Source of the DNA: Henricia sp. BOLD:AAB3569
Taxonomy: Eukaryota > Echinodermata > Asteroidea > Spinulosida > Echinasteridae
Assembly: GCA_037783545.1 (NCBI GenBank)
Contig: JBBELK010000622.1
Location: 372,001-436,000 of the forward strand
Direction of reading: 5' to 3'
DNA length: 64,000 nt
Of this stretch, positions 58,901 to 64,000 are shown piece after piece. The position numbers and the translations under genes are program-made. The stretch's first letter is position 1. The number at the start of each line of letters is the position of its first letter. The notes beneath the pieces are model-generated. The model searched no databases. It was given only the letters and a program-made list of their open reading frames with translations, and was not told the DNA's origin.

Positions 58901-61900
58901 CTCCTCCGAACTCAAACAATGGCTATTCACACCCACTGCACACAAAGGCATAGTATGCCAGTGGAAAAGACTAGCAGGAGACTTAGGTCTCGACCCGATC
59001 CAGCTCCAACCCTCTTTTTCTGGCATTGTACCAATGGCTGTCGGTTTTTGGTCCCTACCTTATTGCCTGGGATTCAACAGAATATTTGGCTTGAACTGAT
59101 ACGGTTATTTCAAAGAGGCCCTTTTTGGTGGGGTTTTTTTTGGGGGGGGGGGGGGGGGGGGGGGGGGTTGGGTAAGAAAGACCTCAAATACCAATATTTT
59201 ATCCCCAGACCATTTGCCAGGTACTAAAACCATTATGGGGTAACACTTAGAACCAAAATACATACATGTACATGTGATGTAAGTCTGTGCTTGCATAACA
59301 GCACAAATAGGTTTTTAGTGATTTTAAGGGGGAAATTCGCCCCCCCCCCCTAACTCCTTATTCCACCAGTATTAATTTTGCAAACAAGCAGATATTGCAA
59401 TGGTACACTATCGGCTACCCAGAAAAAGTGGTCTCCAAAAATCCCGAGGGGGGGGGGGGGGGGGGGGGGGGGGAGGGGGGGGGGGGAGGGTTTCGGTTGG
59501 TAGCCCATGGACTAAAATGTTTGTGATGCGTTGTGTTTCATCGTTTATTTTAAAATTCACATGGACAAGGACATGGATGGCGGGCCTACTACCCTGTTTG
59601 CTCGTTTGAACGCAATAATCAAAAGGAGGCTCTATGTGCATAAGTCGTACTTTACAATTGATCTCATCGTCATAAAAGCCAACGTTGCAGCAACAGACAG
59701 TACAGATAGGGGGTCATTGTTCCGGCATGTACTGCCTCGTTATTTGGCCAACATGGCAGTTCCGCGCAAAAGGTGCTGCGGCGGAGCGGTCTAGTGGAAC
59801 GTATTCAAAACCCAAGTTAACTCCAAATGTAGTGGGTTCGAATCCTGGTCTAATCCATTCATGGTGTGTGTACACTTGAGCGAGGTTTGCCAAGCAATAC
59901 TCCCCACCCCCACCCCACCCCAGGTGTAAAAATTAGTACTTGAGAGGGTAGCACATGTTGTGTTTGATGAGTCATTGAGCGCATTGGCTGTATACTCCCT
60001 AGATAGCTGAGATGGTATATAGAGTGATTTAATGGAGCCCTGTCATCTGGGGTAATGACAGCGTGGGCGCCTTATAAGGGTTCCCCCGATTATCATTATC
60101 AAATATCCAATAAAATATTTTGAGCTGTCCTTTACCTGGTATTCCACAATACAACAAGAAATCATGGCCTCTTGTGCATCCATCGTCGTAATATGGCCAC
60201 TCCCACGGTTCAGCACCATCTTCCCATGTTTCAGACCGCGACCAATCACTAGAACAGCCGACGGTCCGGAAATCCTTGGGATATCCGAAGCACGCTAGAC
60301 GGATCTCACCGACCACCCATGTGTTCTGCCCCGGGACTGTTGAGGTGAAATCCCGGCAGGTGTTTGGGTGTCGCTGGCAGGCCATGAAGATAAAGTCATT
60401 GGTGAAGTCATTGGCCAGCTCCGGGTGGCAGACTGCGTCGACACCCGGGTCAACTGGGAAGCGAAGTATTCTTGGGCTTCGTTCGCTAACAATGACGTCA
60501 AAGATGATAGTCGTATCTTCTCCGACTGGTTTTTCAGAAACAAAATCATTTAAAGATACATTACAGGGTAGGAAAACTGTTACAAACGGAGTTATCTCCA
60601 CGATTGAGGATAAAAACTAGTCCGAATAACTTGGACGCCTACAATATCGCTGATGATTTATGTTAGTATTGAGCATATGTATCCAAAGAATTATTTATTG
60701 TTCCTTCTTTTGCATTGCTATAAACGTTTGAGAGAAAACTACTTACATAAGGCTCCGCTGAGAACGTTCTCAGTCAGGCAATCCAAAATGGCGTAGCTTC
60801 TACAAGATGTACGTGGCTCCATTCTGCAGTCCTGAACTCTGTTTTCCGTTCCAACACAAACCAGATCCACGTACACAGTGTACTGTGGACTATCAGAGCT
60901 CGCCCTGTCTGAAACGATCTCGACTCCTGACGAGGAGATAGCGTATGCCGACACTCCAAGATGGCGGCAGACCACGTGACCAGCCGTTGCCCAATCAAAT
61001 GTGTCGCCACAAAGCCCGCCCCAGTCGTATTTTTCCCCGCATCTGCCTTGAAGCAAACCTCCGTCATTTTGGATGACATTGTCTTGCCCACTCAGTCGAA
61101 GTTCATATTGAGACATACCTGTAACAATGAGCAAAAATACATTACATGTACATCGTTGCACTAAGGTACTGCTTTCAACACTACATATAGGGATGTGCAT
61201 AATAATCATGATGGGTGAGCACAATCTTTTATCAAAATGTCTCCAATAGGTTTTTACTTCTACATGTAAAACAATGACAGGATAATTGATTCCTTGCATT
61301 AAAAGCCCCTGGAACGAATTCCATTTGTTTTGTATATAATTTTACGAAGCCTTCCGGACAATCCCGGTTTGCCCTCGAAAATCTGGGTCAAGCTTTTTTA
61401 CCGGGGCTTAAAGGTGGACTTACCATGTTTTTGGGGTCTCTCTGAATGGGGGATTTGCGGAGTTTTATGCAAACGTATAGGTCCTGCCAGACAGATGGGT
61501 TTCTCGTGGAAAATATGGGTCAAGCTTTTATTGGGGTTTAAAGGTGCACTTACCACGTTTTGGGGGCTCTCTTCGAATGGGGAACTTGTGGAGTTTGAAA
61601 AAAGGCCGGAAAACTAGACGTTTGGTGAACTACATAGAAAGCGCACATGTAACAAACGGTGACGTCATCACATCTTGCGTTTATGACGCCTTAACATATC
61701 TGCAAACCCACAAGTCAGCCACAAATCGTGATCATGGGAGCAATACTCCACCGGTCCGATGACATCACAGCTTTCGTAAGTCGCATCAGAGTCGACACAC
61801 CAGATGTAAAACCTCGTGCTCAAAATGGTGTCCCGTTCCCGCTCCTCCGTTCGGTTTAGCCCCGCCTCTTCCATCCCGCAGGCGAACGGGAACCCCAGCC

Positions 61901-62677
61901 TTGCGCACATCCACTGAGCGAGAAAGCCTTTTGTGACATCATCTCTAGGCATGAAGCACATGGTCTGCCACGGGGAATTTTCGGCGACGCGAATCAACAC
62001 CCGTCCGTCGCTCGCGCCCTCACCGTCAGCAAAGCGTATTTCATTCGGAGATTCACCAGCATCTAGAATGCAAAATTTTTGTTCAATTGTCAAAAGATTA
62101 GGTGAACAAGTATATAGGTACTTATGGGGTACAAAGGTGAGGGTTAGACAAAGGGAACAATGGTTCCCACAAGTCTTTTTTGTCCACTTAGTTCCTTACA
62201 ACATATATGCAGCACGATTTGTGACAGAGTTTAGCTGGCTCCAATGCAGATTGACTTGGTATGATGTACAGAGTGAACACAAGACATAGTTTCTAGAGGT
62301 TCAATTGCTTGTGCATTTATATATTTTCGAAGCCAAAATTACTTGCATAAAAAGCAAAGACAATATAGCGCCGTAGACGCAAGATAGACCACAAAAATAC
62401 GCCATTTCAGTACGCAAACTCACGCCTGTTTGACATGCCTCTCGTGGAGTAATCTGTGTTGTGGCGTATATTACAACATAATCCACAAAAAGGTATGTCA
62501 AGCAGACACAAGACGCGTCCAGCTTGCTTGCTGAAATGGCGCTTTTTCGTACGGTGTTATACCGTCCTTTAAAAAGCAAAACCTACACGGCTCTTGCGCT
62601 GTGGTAGTCTCCATCACTAGCACTGACTGGATGACAAAACCGATGAGCAAATTACACACGGACGTAGGTCGGTTCAT
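52740..62677 (-). CDS. SRCR-SMB-7TM receptor (adhesion/methuselah-like GPCR)
   Basis: A six-exon model: 62,677-62,587; 62,062-61,712; 61,118-60,747; 60,576-60,136; 55,578-53,324; 52,994-52,740. All introns are GT..AG. The joined length is 3,765 nt, giving 1,254 residues and a TAA stop. Order: signal peptide (1-30), three SRCR-type domains (about 35-145, 150-265, 290-410), somatomedin-B module (about 444-476), a long ectodomain with many NxS/T sites, 7TM core (about 950-1,225), short basic/acidic tail. 7TM hallmarks seen: HYTWLVAFLWM in TM3, GFCWIS in the second loop, GITWVLGF in TM6, NYLQGFFIVASFCL in TM7. No GPS cleavage motif. It is likely a plasma-membrane receptor binding proteins or microbes. 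The ligand and G protein are unknown. Confidence 0.8.
53324..55578 (-). CDS. Receptor exon 5: SMB domain, ectodomain, TM1-TM5
   Basis: A single 2,255-nt exon. The acceptor is TTTTGTTTGACCCAG|ATGAAG and the donor GCTAAG|GTAAGAG. The N-terminal Cys pattern CHSEC..CQCDALC..DCCYDFAYKC is a somatomedin-B module. The ectodomain that follows has about 500 residues with at least 14 more cysteines and numerous N-glycosylation sequons. Then come TM1 to TM5, with the TM3 and second-loop cysteines (IACIVG and GFCWIS). One uninterrupted frame of this length, despite repeats all around, argues that the gene is under selection. Confidence 0.88.
55664..55760. repeat. Poly-C element, inverted relative to 59,413-59,515
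   Basis: TAGTCCATGGGCTACCA, a C tract interrupted by T (55,689-55,728), then TCGGGATTTTTC. The reverse complement lies at 59,413-59,515. Both are in intron 4 of the receptor gene, on either side of the LINE. Confidence 0.7.
56440..59099 (+). pseudogene. RTE-like LINE in receptor intron 4, decayed
   Basis: Opposite in strand to the host gene. It starts with an endonuclease remnant (LVGNIN.., then GVGILLS..YAPTN, 56,470-56,830) that is deleted before its catalytic end. A linker follows, then RT: KNGRCLGVDGIAGEHLK (near 57,500), NYRGLMINSTVNKV (near 57,685), QYGFRSNKSTTDG (near 57,783), FVDLKAAYDWVDR (near 57,880) and the catalytic YADD (near 58,243). The C-terminal region includes FRYLGHVL and YLGHISRMPNSSELKQW. 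Breaks: frameshifts near 56,655, 57,450 and 58,060, TGA at 58,350, and a 15-bp tandem duplication after YADD. RTE clade is inferred from the RT style. Confidence 0.78.
59139..59167. repeat. Poly-G tract at the LINE 3' end
   Basis: About 26 G in a row shortly after the end of the LINE coding region. A C tract is at 59,341-59,350. Confidence 0.8.
59413..59515. repeat. Poly-G element, inverted partner of 55,664-55,760
   Basis: AAAAATCCCGAGG, a G tract with single A interruptions, then GGTAGCCCATGGACTA. It mirrors the copy 3.7 kb away. Confidence 0.7.
59777..59853 (+). repeat. tRNA-like SINE head
   Basis: A-box-like GCGGTCTAGTGG and B-box GGTTCGAATCC lie about 50 bases apart. The downstream segment TTGAGCGAGGTTTGCCAAG resembles SINE tails. 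Stems are poor, so not a tRNA gene. Confidence 0.4.
60136..60576 (-). CDS. Receptor exon 4: divergent SRCR-type domain
   Basis: The acceptor GTTTGTAACAG|TTTTCC is the only one that fits both phases, and the donor is ACCAG|GTAAAG. The 147 residues keep the SRCR cysteine rhythm (VDAVCHPE, FMACQRH, RLACFG, VGCSSDW, DGCTRG, LLYCG) but have diverged in the first half. The SRCR assignment is an inference from the cysteine spacing and the WVVGEIRLACFG block. Its start is less certain than the other exons. Confidence 0.72.
60747..61118 (-). CDS. Receptor exon 3: SRCR domain
   Basis: The acceptor CTCATTGTTACAG|GTATG and donor TTAT|GTAAGT are strong. It reads YELRLSGQDN, GRCGEKYDWGGLCGDTFDWA, HVVCRHLGVSAYA, VYVDLVCVGTENRVQDC and LDC, the clearest SRCR of the three. 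The T at the end of exon 2 plus GT here restores the last cysteine of the previous SRCR, which supports the junction. Confidence 0.82.
61712..62062 (-). CDS. Receptor exon 2: SRCR-type domain
   Basis: Acceptor TTTTGCATTCTAG|ATGCTG, donor GACTT|GTGGGT. It encodes EIRFADGEGASDGRVLIRV, WQTMC, WMCARLGFPFACG, FYIWCVDSD, YESCDVIG, EYCSHDHDLWLTC, an SRCR-like pattern with an extended middle loop. Confidence 0.78.
62587..62677 (-). CDS. Receptor exon 1: start codon and signal peptide
   Basis: ATG at 62,677 (A at -3). It encodes MNRPTSVCN, the hydrophobic run LLIGFVIQSVLVM and ETTTAQEP, then donor CCGT|GTAGGT in phase 1, which matches the phase of exon 2. The fit of signal peptide, donor and phase makes this the likely first coding exon, although a longer 5' structure cannot be excluded. 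Confidence 0.65.
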
Positions 62678-63577
62678 GATTGTTAGGTGTGTGTAAGTAT
62701 GTGGTCCATCAACCTGTTAAAAAAGAGGTAACGAAATTTATGGTTTCGACTTTTCGACTGGCTGTTCTAATCATGTAGGATTGGACCTGCGTGTGATCAG
62801 CTAATCTCTGGAATCGGGCGTCTCTCAAACAACCCAAGTAGTACAGGAGCCCAGGGAGGCAATTCAGGCAGAGTGGCGCAATCTGCCTCAGCGGCTCTTG
62901 CGCGGGTTTGTGAAATCAGCCTTGCCAAAGGAGGTGGTCATACATGTACGTGTTACTGACCGATAAAATGTTACATCTCTTGATCTCCCAGTCAGAGTAT
63001 ACTTTGCGTTTCTATTTTGGAACCGTATACCGGTACGGTATGGTTTATCAAGTTTCATCCTGCATTGATATTAAGGATTGCGTTGGTTAAAGGAGCCTAA
63101 CCATAAAATCTGCCGTAAGCTTACGAAGGGTTCGGCGAGTTGCGATGGATTTAAGCACTTACGAAGCGTCGCAAGTCTTTGTGAAATAGACCCCTGATCA
63201 CATTTGTTTACTCCCCCATTTTTCCCACACTCTAAAAACATTTTAGTCAAAAATAACTAGACACTAAGGGTAAGCTGTGTGCAACTGAAAATCAGTCAGT
63301 ATGTCATTGACTAGATTTTCTAATCAGGATGATTGTGCCACGAGTTTTCATGAATTGCATCGGGCCTTTAATTGGCGGCACCTTCGACACTGCTTCCTCA
63401 TGGGTACAGCGGGCGACGAGCACGATAGTATGCAAATTCTACCGCTACTTTCCAAACACGGATCCTTGCCTGTGGTGATGTTCAAGCAAATCCTGGGTCT
63501 GACACGGAAACTTGTCGCCCTGTATACCGTTATTCTACCCTTGAACTCCATCAGATAAGAGAGTCAGTGTGACAAGC
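62678..63577 (-). other. 5' flank of the receptor gene, no gene seen
   Basis: The likely promoter / 5' UTR region of the minus-strand gene. No TATA box or CpG island stands out. An 85-codon plus-strand frame at 63,301-63,558 shows no domain. Confidence 0.35.
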
Positions 63578-63581
63578 TTAA

Positions 63582-64000
63582 AGAGGAAGAATCCCCCTTG
63601 ACGAAAATCCAGCATTTAGGCTTTTTTCGATAGTCCAAACATCCCTCTTGCCGACGTGGATTTTTATTATTTTTTAATTGTCGGTTTTAAGTGGATAAAT
63701 TGCAAGCAAAAGTGCGCTTTTCGAAAATGAGATTTTCGCGATTTCTGAAACGCTCATTAGGTATTCATGATATGCGCGTGACCCCGTGACGCAATCCTGA
63801 GAAAGAGAAGTCAACACGATTGTTGGCTCCATACGTTTACACGCAAAAAAACTTGGAAAACCGTCTCTGTTAGATGGTGTTTTTTGAAGAATTTTGTTGG
63901 TCCAAAAAGCCAGAGATATGCCCAGTAGCTGCGTAGTTGTATGTTTTACCAGACACTATAAAAAAAAAAGAGCAGAAAGATTTTCTTTTCTATTACCAAG
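63582..64000. mobile_element. TTAA-flanked MITE, family 2, copy running off the window
   Basis: After TTAA (63,578-63,581) it matches the 21,940 element base for base over long stretches, from AGAGGAAGAATCCCCCTTGA to TTCTTTTCTATTACCAAG at the window end. It carries about 50 extra bases (63,625-63,680) that the 21,940 copy lacks and the 14,508 copy partly shares. Confidence 0.75.

Noticed and set aside
60601..60640. Exon 4 starting further upstream at GTGGAG|ATAACT or ACTAG|TTTTT
   Set aside because: Both give phase 0 and clash with the phase-1 donor of exon 3; the AACAG|TT acceptor at 60,576 fits.
62301..62579. 92-codon minus-strand ORF inside intron 1, tested as an extra receptor exon
   Set aside because: No SRCR or other cysteine pattern, and exon 1 to exon 2 already join in phase without it.
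63301..63558. 85-codon ORF upstream of the receptor gene
   Set aside because: No domain, signal peptide or splice signals; ordinary chance length.

Overview
The window reads as the genome of an invertebrate deuterostome, most likely an echinoderm or amphioxus-type animal. Genes have spliced introns with GT..AG borders. There are SRCR and somatomedin-B domains on a 7TM receptor, animal-type retroelements (BEL/Pao, Jockey/CR1-like, RTE-like, a gag-bearing LTR element, piggyBac), tRNA-derived SINEs and a very high density of MITEs and fold-back elements. Species cannot be fixed from the sequence alone. Nothing looks prokaryotic.

Layout. 1-10.2 kb: a broken minus-strand Jockey/CR1-like LINE split by a decayed plus-strand BEL/Pao retrotransposon with 0.54-kb LTRs. 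10.8-13.6 kb: a TTAA-flanked MITE, then rolling-circle (Helitron/Helentron)-like repeats ending in an identical hairpin plus CTAG. 13.6-14.0 kb: a possible first exon of a secreted protein (minus). 15.6-23.7 kb: one imperfect 8-kb inverted repeat whose arms (3.1 and 4.0 kb) were later hit by SINEs and MITEs. 24.3-27.6 kb: a second Helentron-like unit with 360-bp repeats. 28.3-31.6 kb: fold-back elements and a TGTGGT-rich minisatellite. 32.6-33.4 kb: a GC-rich island beside three telomere-type repeats. 34.9-39.9 kb: a minus-strand LTR element with LTRs, primer site, polypurine tract and gag but no pol. 41.6-44.8 kb: a broken piggyBac with an apparent intron. 45-52 kb: repeats with no gene seen.

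The only host gene I can assemble end to end is on the minus strand at 52,740-62,677. Six exons join in frame (91+351+372+441+2255+255 = 3765 nt, 1254 codons plus stop). They encode a signal peptide, three SRCR-type domains, a somatomedin-B module, a long Cys- and Asn-rich ectodomain and a secretin/adhesion/methuselah-type 7TM core without a recognisable GPS. Each ectodomain module sits on its own phase-1 exon, the classic arrangement for exon shuffling. The 4.6-kb fourth intron has been invaded by a decayed RTE-like LINE and by two inverted copies of a poly-C element.

Most of the window is layered mobile DNA, so its main biological content is one candidate pattern-recognition or adhesion receptor gene in a dense graveyard of transposons. 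The order of insertion can be read from which element interrupts which.
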